From contig JAEOTH010000199.1 of NCBI GenBank assembly GCA_016839915.1, forward strand, positions 1-37,187: DNA of 37,187 bases. The letters run 5' to 3'. Origin of the DNA: Promethearchaeota archaeon. Its GTDB lineage: Archaea > Asgardarchaeota > Lokiarchaeia > Sigyniarchaeales > SOKP01. Position 1 is the stretch's first letter; the number at the start of each line of letters is the position of its first letter. The notes beneath the pieces were generated by a model, which was not told the origin of the DNA, did not search any database, and saw only the letters and a list, made by a program, of their open reading frames with translations. The translations under genes were made by a program, and so were the position numbers. Positions 7,014 to 16,069 of this stretch are shown one piece after another.

Positions 7014-9074
7014 ATGAAAATCTTGTTAATCCACTCAAAAAATGTCGAAGTTATAAAAAATAAAGAGGCTACCAGCAACCCCCAGGATTTTAAAGAGGAT
7101 TCTATTAAGATGGAAGGCTTAATTCTTGTTTGTTATGTTTCAGTTGAAGATCAAGATACATACGATACAGATTTGATAGCAAAGCAAGGTGCTGAAGAGA
7201 TTGAGGCAGCAATATTGCAAATTTGTGATTTTCCTGAAAATATCAGGCTACAAAATGAAGAAATAAGAGGCTTTAATAAAAAAATAGAAAGAGGAGAAAT
7301 AAAAGGAAAACCAAAGAAAATAAAAGAACTTATAATGGAACGAGACAATTATCGAGTGGATAAAGTTTTAGTATATCCATGGGCGCATTTAAGTAAATTT
7401 CTTAGTAAGGAGGCAAATGCAATGGAAGTTTGTCCAAAAATTGTTGAAAATTTACTAAAGAAAGGAATAGAATCAAAATTTTCCCCTTTTGGATGGTACA
7501 AATCTTTTAAAATAAATTGCTTAGGTCATGAGTTAGCTGAAATGTATAGAGATGTTAAATTAGCGATTAAACCTGAAGAACAGGCTAAAAATTCAATATT
7601 TAAAGTAATTACTACATCAGGAGAAGAGATTGATTTAAATTTTGATGAAGATCAAAAGTTATTGCCATCACAAGAAATTAAAGAAGAAAATTTTCGATTA
7701 TTCTTAAATTCTGAATTAGGTTCAAGATTAATAGATAAAGGAATAGAACCCGCTCATATTAAGGTTATGAAGGAGTTTGAACTATTAGATTTCGATCCTA
7801 ATACTGATGCAGGAAATTTTAGATGGTATACAAAGGGAATCATCATGAAAAATTTAATAAAAAATTTTATTGAAGACAGATTAATTGATTATGGAGCAAT
7901 TCTTATAGACACCCCTGTTATGTATACCGTGAAAAATAAGAAATTAACAGCTCAAACGGCACGATTTCCAGCAAGGAGTTATTGGGTTGAATCTGGAAGT
8001 GATAGATATCTCTTAAGATACGCTTGTGATTTCTTACTTTTTGATTTATTTTCCCAAATGAATTTGAAACCACATTATCTTCCTTTGCGAGCATATGAAT
8101 ATGAACAGTATGCATTTAGACGTGAATTAGAGGGTGAATTAAGCGGTTTAAGAAGATTACGCGCGTTTATAATGCCAGATATGCATACAATGTGCAAAGA
8201 TATTGAATCTTCTGTTGATGAGTTTATAAAGCAATACGAATTAATTAAAAGCTTGGAAAGAGATTTAGGGATAAAAACTTATGTTACTTTTAGAGTAACA
8301 CAGGAATTTTATAAGGAAAATAAGGACTGGATTATTAATTTAATCAAAACCGAAGAGCATCCTGCGCTATTAGAACTTTGGGAGGATAGATATTATTATT
8401 ATGTACTAAAATTTGAACGAAATGTTCTTTCTGCTCAAAACAAAAGTGCTACTCTAGCAACTAACCAGATAGACGTAGAGAGCTCCTTAGAATATATGAC
8501 CGATACTGATGGTTTTAAAAGGCAGAAATATAATATATCTTTCATAGACAATGATGGTAGTCTAAAACATCCAATTATTCTTCACAATTCTCCAACTGGT
8601 GCTATAGAAAGAGTTTTATGGGGATTAATTGAATCGGCTATTCGAAATAAGGATAAAATTATTCCTGGATTTAAAACTTGGTTATCTCCGATTCAGGTCC
8701 GAATAATTACCGTGAATGATGAACAGAACGAGTATGCTGAAAAATTACTTAATATCCTTAACGGAGAAGAATTCAGAACAGATTTCGATGACCGAGAAGA
8801 AACAGTAGGAAAGAAAATAAGACAATCTGAAATTGAATGGATACCCTATACAATAATAATAGGTAAAAAAGAACAACAGAACCATACAATTTCTATTAGA
8901 AAAAGATTAATTGGTGAACCATATGGTACAAAAAAACAAACATCTGAACAAATTAATAATGTAAAGTTAGAAAAATTGCTTGAACTACTTGAAGAAGATA
9001 CATTAAAATTTCCAAAATACAAATTACCGATTCCATTTAGAAAGATCTCAACAAGAGTCTATTTTAGACACTAG
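7014..9074 (+). CDS. thrS: Threonyl-tRNA synthetase, archaeal type
   Basis: 686 residues. The N-terminal ~150 form the archaeal ThrRS editing domain, related to D-aminoacyl-tRNA deacylase, which removes mischarged Ser: it begins MKILLIHSKNVEVI and includes YPWAHLSKFL and SPFGWYKSFKINCLGHE. The class II catalytic core follows: YLLRYACDFLLFD (zinc-site Cys region), ELSGLRRLRAFIMPDMHTM (motif 2 with the zinc-site His) and ILHNSPTGAIERVL (motif 3 region). The last ~110 residues are the anticodon-binding domain (LSPIQVRIITVNDEQNEYAE). The length is slightly above the usual archaeal ~610-650. The ATG start gives a standard N-terminus. It charges tRNA-Thr. Confidence 0.95.
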   Translation: MKILLIHSKNVEVIKNKEATSNPQDFKEDSIKMEGLILVCYVSVEDQDTYDTDLIAKQGAEEIEAAILQICDFPENIRLQNEEIRGFNKKIERGEIKGKPKKIKELIMERDNYRVDKVLVYPWAHLSKFLSKEANAMEVCPKIVENLLKKGIESKFSPFGWYKSFKINCLGHELAEMYRDVKLAIKPEEQAKNSIFKVITTSGEEIDLNFDEDQKLLPSQEIKEENFRLFLNSELGSRLIDKGIEPAHIKVMKEFELLDFDPNTDAGNFRWYTKGIIMKNLIKNFIEDRLIDYGAILIDTPVMYTVKNKKLTAQTARFPARSYWVESGSDRYLLRYACDFLLFDLFSQMNLKPHYLPLRAYEYEQYAFRRELEGELSGLRRLRAFIMPDMHTMCKDIESSVDEFIKQYELIKSLERDLGIKTYVTFRVTQEFYKENKDWIINLIKTEEHPALLELWEDRYYYYVLKFERNVLSAQNKSATLATNQIDVESSLEYMTDTDGFKRQKYNISFIDNDGSLKHPIILHNSPTGAIERVLWGLIESAIRNKDKIIPGFKTWLSPIQVRIITVNDEQNEYAEKLLNILNGEEFRTDFDDREETVGKKIRQSEIEWIPYTIIIGKKEQQNHTISIRKRLIGEPYGTKKQTSEQINNVKLEKLLELLEEDTLKFPKYKLPIPFRKISTRVYFRH

Positions 9075-9160
9075 GGTCTAGTGCTACCTATTCTTATTTT
9101 TTATTAAAAAAATATTTATTCGATCTGTTATTTTAAGTTTAAATAAATATTTTTTTTGTC

Positions 9161-9778
9161 ATGAAGGTTAAAGCAATTGTTTTTGATTTAGGAGGAGTAG
9201 TTATAGAATTCGATTTTTCTAATTTTTATAATAAGATAATAATTCAATCTCCTTTAAATAAACCTCAAACACCAATCATGTTAGAATTTTTTAGACAATC
9301 TGACATGTATCATCAAGGAAATATGAGTGACAAGGAGTTTTATCAACTTGCATGTGATCTCCTACAGGTCTGCATGGTAGACCAATCTGATTTTTTTGAA
9401 GCTTTTAACAGCATCATATCTGGTTATAATCCGGATGTGGCAGCAATAATCAAAAATATCCGAGAAATTAATCGGTATAAGCTAATTGCTTTATCTAATG
9501 TTAATTCTAGTCACTGGAATTATATATTAGAGAAAAAATGGGATTTTATAGATTGGTTTGATGAATTAATTTTATCACATGAAACTCACATGATTAAACC
9601 AAATCCTAAAGTTTTTGAATATACCATTAAAAAAGCTGGTTGTAAGCCAGAGCAAATGATCTTTATAGACGATGGATTGATGAACATACATTCTGCAAAA
9701 GAATATGGAATAATAGGTATAAAATATACAAATTCAGAAGAACTGGTCGAAGAACTTAAAAAGTTTAAGATTATTTAA
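9161..9778 (+). CDS. HAD-superfamily phosphatase (subfamily IA, YihX-like)
   Basis: A 205-residue soluble hydrolase with all HAD motifs: I, VFDLGGVVIEFD with nucleophile Asp9; II, ALSNVN; III, the Lys in HMIKPNPKVFEY; IV, FIDDGLMN. A helical cap lies between motifs I and II. The residue two after the nucleophile is Gly rather than Asp, as in YihX-type sugar-phosphate phosphatases. The substrate cannot be assigned. It starts 86 bases after thrS on the same strand and converges with the GTPase gene. Confidence 0.85.
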   Translation: MKVKAIVFDLGGVVIEFDFSNFYNKIIIQSPLNKPQTPIMLEFFRQSDMYHQGNMSDKEFYQLACDLLQVCMVDQSDFFEAFNSIISGYNPDVAAIIKNIREINRYKLIALSNVNSSHWNYILEKKWDFIDWFDELILSHETHMIKPNPKVFEYTIKKAGCKPEQMIFIDDGLMNIHSAKEYGIIGIKYTNSEELVEELKKFKII

Positions 9779-9784
9779 ACTTAA

Positions 9785-10309
9785 TTATTCACTTATCTCC
9801 TGAAGACAAGCTTTTGCGATCTTTTCGAATGCGATTTCAACATTTTCTCCGGTTTTCGCTGAAGTTTCCATATATTCACAATTTAACCTCTTAGCTAAAT
9901 CTTCTGCTTCTTCTCGATCTACTTCCCTTTCTAAATCAACTTTGTTGCCAAGGAGTAACATTGGTATAGTTTTTTTTACTGTTTTTTTTATAGAGCTTAC
10001 CCAACCCGGGATTTTTAGAAGTGATTGACTAGATGATATATCAAAAACTCCAAGTGCGGCATTACTTCCTTTAAAATAGATTGTTCTAAGTTTGTGAAAT
10101 TGAGGTTGCCCCCCAATATCCCAAAGGAGAAGACGTACATTTTTTCCTTCAAGCTCGACGTCTTTAATTAAAAAATTACTGCCTATTGTCTTCTTTAAAT
10201 CATCACCAAAATAATCTTTTATATATCGCAATAAAAGGGATGTTTTACCTACACCTCCAGGTCCAAAAAGAGTTATCTTGAATTTATACTGAGAATCCGG
10301 GCTCATCAT
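9785..10309 (-). CDS. Ras/Arf-like small GTPase
   Basis: A 174-residue eukaryote-like small GTPase with all G boxes: G1 GPGGVGKTSL (residues 16-25), G2 Thr in KKTIGSNF, G3 WDIGGQ, G4 GNKVDLE and G5 ETSAKTG. G3 has the Arf/Roc-like form WDIGGQ, while the rest is Rab/Ras-like. The catalytic Gln is kept. There is no C-terminal Cys for prenylation and no N-terminal amphipathic helix or Gly2, so stable lipid anchoring is unlikely. It is expected to cycle between GTP and GDP forms with regulators such as longin or roadblock proteins, which occur elsewhere in the window. Two adjacent ATGs make the exact start uncertain by one codon. Confidence 0.92.
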   Translation of the reverse strand: MMSPDSQYKFKITLFGPGGVGKTSLLLRYIKDYFGDDLKKTIGSNFLIKDVELEGKNVRLLLWDIGGQPQFHKLRTIYFKGSNAALGVFDISSSQSLLKIPGWVSSIKKTVKKTIPMLLLGNKVDLEREVDREEAEDLAKRLNCEYMETSAKTGENVEIAFEKIAKACLQEISE

Positions 10310-10480
10310 TAAATTCCTCTTATTAAATCATATTTACTATATTAACTTGAAAATTAAATGATATGAATTAACTTTAATGAAATTAATTCATTGCTTATAA
10401 TTTCATAATATCTTTTAAAGATATTTATATCTTTATAATAAAGCTTAATTAATTCTTAAATTGCTCTAAATAGGATCTCT

Positions 10481-11749
10481 TTACGACAGTTTTTTATTTT
10501 TTCCAGCACTTCCAATTTTCCTCATAATCCATTCAGGTGTTCCGACACCATTGAAATATTTCAACCAAACATACATAAGGAGGCCCAAAAAACCACAATA
10601 ACCAACCCAAATAATTGGGACAAAGATTATTGAAAATTGGCCCACATATAAAGGAAGAAATAAATATTGAATTATAAAAAGAGAGAGACTTGTTTTTCCA
10701 TAAAATAAAACTAACTTTATGACATCATTCATTTTCTTTTTTATATCAATAACATAAAAACATATTGCAATAAGTAAAAAAGCAATACCAAGGTTGTAGA
10801 ACATATTATGTGCTGTACATCTTACCATAAAAATTGGCATTCCGTCAAAGTGAACATAATTTTGCTGATTAGCGATAGCTAATAAGTCAATATGCAAATA
10901 TTCTGATTTTACAATAACTCCTGGAGATGCGTGAGTTCCGGGAATTAATCGTGCCAACCCAGTTTCCCAGATGTTGAAAGCAACACCCCTCGGAATAATT
11001 AAAAATATTCCCGCTAAAACAAATACTATCCCATAAATCGAAAATATTCTAAATAACTTATAATAAGCTTCCTTAGTCCCTTTTATCATTGCCTCGTAAA
11101 GGAACTCACCAAATATGGTAGACATAAAGCAAACTGCTAAATATGGTAAAATTGGAACTTGAGGAAGTGGAGAGGTTATAATAAAATGCAAGATATTCAT
11201 TAATAGGCTTCCTGATATTTTACCCTCATATAATACGTCTCGTATCCAAGGAGAGAAGTAGATTACTATTAAACCAATCACAGCACGCCATTTCTTGTTA
11301 AGCTTTATTGCATAATAAGATAAAATCTGAGAGAATCCAATAAACATTAGGATATTCCAACCCCATAAATTTGCAGGAAAGGGAACTGCTTCACCTTCTG
11401 TTAATAAAGAAACGGGATTGAATAGCACACCTATAATCATAATTACTACTCCTCTTGTCAAAATTCCATTACGAATCGCTTTTTCCGACATTTTCCCTTT
11501 TTTTCTTTTATAACTAAAAACTACACTTAGAGCGGAAAGAAAAACAAATAGAGAAGGTCCTAGAACATCCATGAATGCAAAAACGAGCCCATATACATAA
11601 CGCCAATCTTTATCAAACCAACTGAGCCCAACATGGGCCAAAATTATCCACACTATAGCAAATCCTTTCACGTAGTCTATTGAAGCTATACGTTTTGATG
11701 TATCATTTTTAAGATCATTGTTTAAAACTTCCTCAATTGGAGTTGACAT
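10481..11749 (-). CDS. Membrane acyltransferase, HGSNAT/DUF1624-like (copy 1)
   Basis: 422 residues with about 10-11 hydrophobic segments. The N-terminal hallmark is RIASIDYVKGFAIVWIILAH (Arg20, Asp25, His39), then a helix with FMDVLGPSLFVFLSAL, as in heparan-alpha-glucosaminide N-acetyltransferase (HGSNAT) and DUF1624 proteins; acyltransferase-3 proteins have a similar start and remain an alternative. HGSNAT-type enzymes move acetyl groups from cytosolic acetyl-CoA across the membrane to a sugar amine. A paralog lies two genes upstream (13215-14615), with a GT87-like protein between, suggesting modification of surface or lipid-linked glycans. The gap to the GT gene is 158 bases. Confidence 0.7.
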   Translation of the reverse strand: MSTPIEEVLNNDLKNDTSKRIASIDYVKGFAIVWIILAHVGLSWFDKDWRYVYGLVFAFMDVLGPSLFVFLSALSVVFSYKRKKGKMSEKAIRNGILTRGVVIMIIGVLFNPVSLLTEGEAVPFPANLWGWNILMFIGFSQILSYYAIKLNKKWRAVIGLIVIYFSPWIRDVLYEGKISGSLLMNILHFIITSPLPQVPILPYLAVCFMSTIFGEFLYEAMIKGTKEAYYKLFRIFSIYGIVFVLAGIFLIIPRGVAFNIWETGLARLIPGTHASPGVIVKSEYLHIDLLAIANQQNYVHFDGMPIFMVRCTAHNMFYNLGIAFLLIAICFYVIDIKKKMNDVIKLVLFYGKTSLSLFIIQYLFLPLYVGQFSIIFVPIIWVGYCGFLGLLMYVWLKYFNGVGTPEWIMRKIGSAGKNKKLS

Positions 11750-11907
11750 TCTTGATCCTACTCAAATAATAATAATATCCTAAAAATTTTGTTAATATTA
11801 TTGAACATTAAACATATTAAAACCTTTTTGTTATTATTATAGTTAGTACATAATACACGTAAAACGCTCTATATTTAGAAATAAATGTAGTAAACCTTCC
11901 TTAAATA

Positions 11908-13191
11908 TTATCTAGCTTGATTCACATAATATAGGATTAAGCAGTAGTATAGTAACATTAACAAAATTAATCCTCCCATATTAAAGGGGAAAAATGTATA
12001 GGTCAGATAAAAAATTCCCCAAAAAATAACCATTAATATAGCTAATAGATAATAAAGATATTTGATCATTCTATAATATCTAAAATTCTTATTGATGAGA
12101 AGAAAAAAAATCAAAAATGGAGTCAAAACTACAAGGTGATGAGGCCAAGAATCAAAATAGGCTATTAACACAACTAAAAGTCCAGCAAAATATCCATTGA
12201 TTAATTTTATGGGCTGAGAAGAGTTTTGAATATAGAAATAATAGATAGGAACAAGGATCACTAAGCTAATTACTACAAAAATTAAAAATCCACTAACTTC
12301 AATTCCCAATAATTGCATGAAAATCAAGACAATTCGAGTAAGACTAAATGAGGGATTAATTTCAATACCCCCATCTACAGTATAAGTATATTCTCCAGTA
12401 AGATTAACGGCAATAAAATCAGTTAACATTTGCGGATATATTAGAAAGTAAATTCCTGAAATTAATAATAAAACTATAGGTCCTAACAATCTTATAGCAG
12501 ATTTTTTAAAATTAAAGAAAAATTTCCTGGATTCTTTATTATAATGTAATACAATTAAAAATGGTAATAGAAAAATTAAATTGGGACGAAATAATATTGC
12601 TGATCCCAACAAAAATCCTCCGATAAGATCATTCCTATTGTTTCCTTTCAAGAAATAAAAAAGAGAAGAAAGAATGAAAACCGAAACTAAAATATTCACC
12701 TGGCCTAAGAAAAAATTCATAAATTGGGGCAATATAATTAGGAAAACTGCATTATGATGGAGTATTGGTTCATTTTCTGTTTTATCAAAGATATCTCTAA
12801 AATTATCTAGTTTAAAGTTAAAGTCAGAGCTCTGATATGAATTATTGTAAATTTGGATTATTTTGTAAATTAGATAAATTATTAAGATGTTTAGAAAAAA
12901 ATTGAAAATTTGGAAAACAAAATAGCCCAATTCTAATCCTAAAATTGAAAAAGGTGTAAAAAAGTATGCGGAAAGGGGTAAATATCTAAACGGAAATGGA
13001 GAAAGCGAAGAGTTATATAAATTAGGTAAATCTTCTAAAACATTCCGGCCGGCATAATAAAATGACAAATAATCATTTTCGTTTATACTCATTAAAGGAC
13101 TATCTAAAAAATAGAAGAATATGAAAGTTAAAATCAAATAAAAGGCATTGACTGCACAGGCTATAAAAAAAAATAAACGAGTTTTATACAT
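11908..13191 (-). CDS. GT87/DUF2029-like membrane glycosyltransferase
   Basis: 427 residues with about 11 hydrophobic segments. The first outer loop after helix 1 carries NENDYLSFYYAGRNVL and then PFRYLPLSAYFFTPFSIL, the conserved Asp and the F/RYxP...P pattern of GT-C fold alpha-mannosyltransferase-like enzymes (DUF2029/GT87). These use polyprenyl-phosphate sugars as donors on the outer membrane face. A hydrophilic loop at about 115-145 faces the cytoplasm. It sits 23 bases after acyltransferase copy 2, implying co-transcription. Sugar and acceptor are unknown. Confidence 0.72.
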   Translation of the reverse strand: MYKTRLFFFIACAVNAFYLILTFIFFYFLDSPLMSINENDYLSFYYAGRNVLEDLPNLYNSSLSPFPFRYLPLSAYFFTPFSILGLELGYFVFQIFNFFLNILIIYLIYKIIQIYNNSYQSSDFNFKLDNFRDIFDKTENEPILHHNAVFLIILPQFMNFFLGQVNILVSVFILSSLFYFLKGNNRNDLIGGFLLGSAILFRPNLIFLLPFLIVLHYNKESRKFFFNFKKSAIRLLGPIVLLLISGIYFLIYPQMLTDFIAVNLTGEYTYTVDGGIEINPSFSLTRIVLIFMQLLGIEVSGFLIFVVISLVILVPIYYFYIQNSSQPIKLINGYFAGLLVVLIAYFDSWPHHLVVLTPFLIFFLLINKNFRYYRMIKYLYYLLAILMVIFWGIFYLTYTFFPFNMGGLILLMLLYYCLILYYVNQAR

Positions 13192-13214
13192 CAGATATCA
13201 TATCTTTTCATAAT

Positions 13215-14615
13215 CTATTCGTTTTCACCATTTTTTGACAATTTCTTCATGAAATCTTCCATTTTTTTTACTTTTTCTCGCTTTTTGATTTTAGCATACA
13301 TCTTTTTTGTTGTTTTCTTTACAGCTTCGCCTGATTTTTGACCAATTCTACCCAATTGCACCATTAAATATTCAGGAGAACCTACACCCTTCCCATATTC
13401 CATCCAAATATACATAAAAATACCTAAAAACCCAATATAAGAGAGACTAATGATTAGGAAGAAAGTCACATTGAATTGATTAAAAAATAAGGGGATAAAT
13501 ATGAAATGAATAAGGAATAAACTCAAGGAGACTTTCCCGAAATATATTAGCATGTTTGTTAAATTATTAGATTTGTTCTTGATATCAATAAAGTAAAAGA
13601 AAATAGATATAATCAATAATGCGGCACCCTGATTATAAAACATATTAGCACTTGTTCCTCTTATCAGAAAATTTGGCATTCCTGGAATATAGAAAAAATC
13701 TTGTTGATTTGCATATGCCCAATTAATCAAATGAGGATATTCAGCTGTTCCCCCCACTATTGAAGCAGGTGTTTCTAATGTCCATCCCGGTTCCCAAATG
13801 GCAAGATTCGCTCCATCGGGAAAGAAAGCAAATATTCCAATTATAATAAAAATAATCCCCCATACAGAAAATATTCTAAATAGACCAATATACGCATCCT
13901 TAGTACCCTTATTCATTGCTTCGTAAATATATTCACCAAAAATTGTAGAGATAAAAGAGATTGAAATCCACGGTAGTAAAGTTAAATGAGGTGTTGGAGA
14001 GGTAATAATATAGTGCAGAATAATACCCAATATATTTCCATCTTTGTTACCAAAATACATAAGAGCTCTTAGCCATGGAGAGAGAAGAATTATTACTAAT
14101 CCTATAATAATACGCCATGATTTTCTTATTTTCAAGATATAATAAGAAAAGATTTGAGAAGCCCCAATAAATGTAATTATATTCCAACCATATATCGCTA
14201 CTTTTACTTCTCCCCCTTCAATAACTAATATATTCGTAATCATTCCAATTATTATCATTACAACTCCTCGAGTAAAAACTCGATTTCGGATGATCTTCGG
14301 ATGCACTATACCTTCTTTTCTCTTAATACTAAATATTACGCTGAGAGCTGAGAGGAATACAAACAATGAAGGTCCTAAAATATCTAATAAGGCAAACATT
14401 AATCCATATAAATAATATGAATCGGGATCGAGCCAACCGCTTGCTGTATGAGCTAATATTATAAAAACAATAGCAAATCCTTTTACAAAATCTATTGCCT
14501 TGATACGTCTAGGCGAAGCATAATCTCTTATATCTTCTAAAGGAATTTCTTGCTTTAGATAATTAAAAAGAGGGGGTGATTCCGTTTCGATTTCTGATAT
14601 TGATTGGGAAGACAT
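13215..14615 (-). CDS. Membrane acyltransferase, HGSNAT/DUF1624-like (copy 2)
   Basis: 466 residues, a close paralog of the gene at 10481-11749: RIKAIDFVKGFAIVFIILAH (His56), then LLDILGPSLFVFLSALSVIF, a shared ISTIFGEYIYEAMNKGTKDA block, and a shared GVGSPEYLM near the end of the helices. It differs by a longer N-terminal cytoplasmic lead and a C-terminal ~45-residue Lys-rich tail (KKTTKKMYAKIKKREKVKK). The paralogs have diverged across most positions, so the duplication is not recent. It is the first gene of the leftward glycan block. The acyl donor and acceptor are unknown. Confidence 0.7.
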   Translation of the reverse strand: MSSQSISEIETESPPLFNYLKQEIPLEDIRDYASPRRIKAIDFVKGFAIVFIILAHTASGWLDPDSYYLYGLMFALLDILGPSLFVFLSALSVIFSIKRKEGIVHPKIIRNRVFTRGVVMIIIGMITNILVIEGGEVKVAIYGWNIITFIGASQIFSYYILKIRKSWRIIIGLVIILLSPWLRALMYFGNKDGNILGIILHYIITSPTPHLTLLPWISISFISTIFGEYIYEAMNKGTKDAYIGLFRIFSVWGIIFIIIGIFAFFPDGANLAIWEPGWTLETPASIVGGTAEYPHLINWAYANQQDFFYIPGMPNFLIRGTSANMFYNQGAALLIISIFFYFIDIKNKSNNLTNMLIYFGKVSLSLFLIHFIFIPLFFNQFNVTFFLIISLSYIGFLGIFMYIWMEYGKGVGSPEYLMVQLGRIGQKSGEAVKKTTKKMYAKIKKREKVKKMEDFMKKLSKNGENE

Positions 14616-14753
14616 AATATTCCAATTTTCTATTAATTGAATTTTTATTTTAAAACCTAAGAAAAATTAAAATTTTCGAAATTTATTTTAATATTATTCT
14701 TTTCCAATTTTTATAATTTTTTAATTTTAACAAAAAAATATGTATGAAATTTA

Positions 14754-15176
14754 ATGGAATTCAAAAAATATGTCAATACCTATATCATTGGTTTTATTGG
14801 TTCATTAATAATAATATTATCTGAATTTTTTTCATGGTTTTCCAATTATAACCTATTAGAGATTTATATTTTCACATCATCTGTAGAACTTGCTGACTCA
14901 TTTTTATACCTATTCCCAATTATGAGTGGTATCATTTGTCTAATTGCTAGCTCTTTAGTGATTTATAAAATAGAATTAAAAGTAAAATCTGTGATAGTAT
15001 CTTTTGTTGGGCTAGGCTTTTTAGTCATATTTTTTGTTGATTACATATCTCAAGAATTCGAATTTCTTTTAAATGCAGGAATAGGATTCTATTTGGGAGT
15101 TGTAGGCTTTCTTTTAGTATTGATTAACATAATTAATTCACTATTATCAATAGAAAAACAAAGGGAAGGTAATTAG
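14754..15176 (+). CDS. Four-helix membrane protein, unknown
   Basis: 140 residues with four hydrophobic segments (about 9-28, 45-70, 76-96, 104-128) and a short charged C-terminus ending EKQREGN. There is no catalytic motif. Its stop codon (TAG 15174-15176) is 2 bases before the proposed ATT start of the next gene, which encodes a membrane-tethered winged helix. The two are very likely translated together and may act as a sensor-regulator pair. It diverges from the acyltransferase block. Confidence 0.65.
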   Translation: MEFKKYVNTYIIGFIGSLIIILSEFFSWFSNYNLLEIYIFTSSVELADSFLYLFPIMSGIICLIASSLVIYKIELKVKSVIVSFVGLGFLVIFFVDYISQEFEFLLNAGIGFYLGVVGFLLVLINIINSLLSIEKQREGN

Positions 15177-15178
15177 GA

Positions 15179-16069
15179 ATTTCTAATAAATCAAATGAAG
15201 CTGAAAAAGAACCCAATGGCAAAAATACTGAAGCAAACTATTATTATGCACTAAGTCATGACATCCGACGAAGAATAATAAAAATTATTGGAGACAATGA
15301 ATACACTACTTTTACTAGACTTAAAAAGGAACTTGGAGTAAGCACTGGAACTATTTATCATCATTTAGACACATTAGCAGAATTAGTTGAGCAAAAACAA
15401 GATAAAAAATATTATTTGAAGGAATTAGGATTATATGCTTATAATTCTTTAAGAGATAATATTGAAACAATTAAAACACCAGATTTTGCCCATAGAGAAA
15501 TTAAATCTCCGATCTTACGCAAGTTAATGTGGATCACAACAAGTAGATTTATCCAGTTTCAGAAAAAAGATAAAAAGTTTGTAATCATAATATCAATAGG
15601 AATACTGCTAATAGGAACAATACTTTGTTTTTTAAATGGATTTTCCTCATTCCTATTATATTTTATGGAGATTGAACAATACAATTTCGAGATGATTATT
15701 CAACTATTAATTAGTTTAAGCTTTATTTTAAATTTCGTTATTTTCTTTCTTGTTTTAGAAGGTATCTCTCGATTTTTTTTCAAAAAAAAAGAAAATACAG
15801 GAGATTTCTTAATTTCATTTGCAATTATTCTATATCCAATGATATTCTTCCTAATATTTCATATGATTTTCAAATGGTTTAACCTACTAAATATTAGTAT
15901 TTTTAATTTAATTGATAACGTTTTATTGATAATTTTTCAAGTATGGTCATTATGGTTATTATCATATAGTTTATGTGTAAAAAAAGGTTTAAAAATTGAA
16001 AGTAGTCTAATAATTTCACTTCTGCTTCATTATGGAGGTTTTACGATAATTCTGTTTTTATTGGTGTAA
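15179..16069 (+). CDS. Membrane-tethered ArsR-like winged-helix regulator (non-standard start?)
   Basis: The frame is open from 15173. Residues about 20-95 form an ArsR/DUF-type winged helix: YYYALSHDIRRRIIKIIG, FTRLKKELGVSTGTIYHHLD, LAELVEQKQ, then YYLKELG. After a linker (to about residue 130) come five hydrophobic segments, a Yip1-like membrane domain. No ATG, GTG or TTG exists in frame between 15173 and TTG 15416, and that TTG lies beyond the whole DNA-binding domain. I therefore place the start at ATT 15179, nine bases after GGGAAGG and just past the upstream stop; a -1 frameshift from the upstream gene or a sequencing indel are alternatives. The 3' end overlaps the convergent ATP-grasp gene by 29 bases. 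Confidence 0.6.
   Translation: MSNKSNEAEKEPNGKNTEANYYYALSHDIRRRIIKIIGDNEYTTFTRLKKELGVSTGTIYHHLDTLAELVEQKQDKKYYLKELGLYAYNSLRDNIETIKTPDFAHREIKSPILRKLMWITTSRFIQFQKKDKKFVIIISIGILLIGTILCFLNGFSSFLLYFMEIEQYNFEMIIQLLISLSFILNFVIFFLVLEGISRFFFKKKENTGDFLISFAIILYPMIFFLIFHMIFKWFNLLNISIFNLIDNVLLIIFQVWSLWLLSYSLCVKKGLKIESSLIISLLLHYGGFTIILFLLV

Noticed and set aside
15416-16069. Starting the membrane regulator at the first standard codon, TTG 15416
   Set aside because: It would discard a clear in-frame winged-helix domain encoded just upstream, so the longer reading is preferred.
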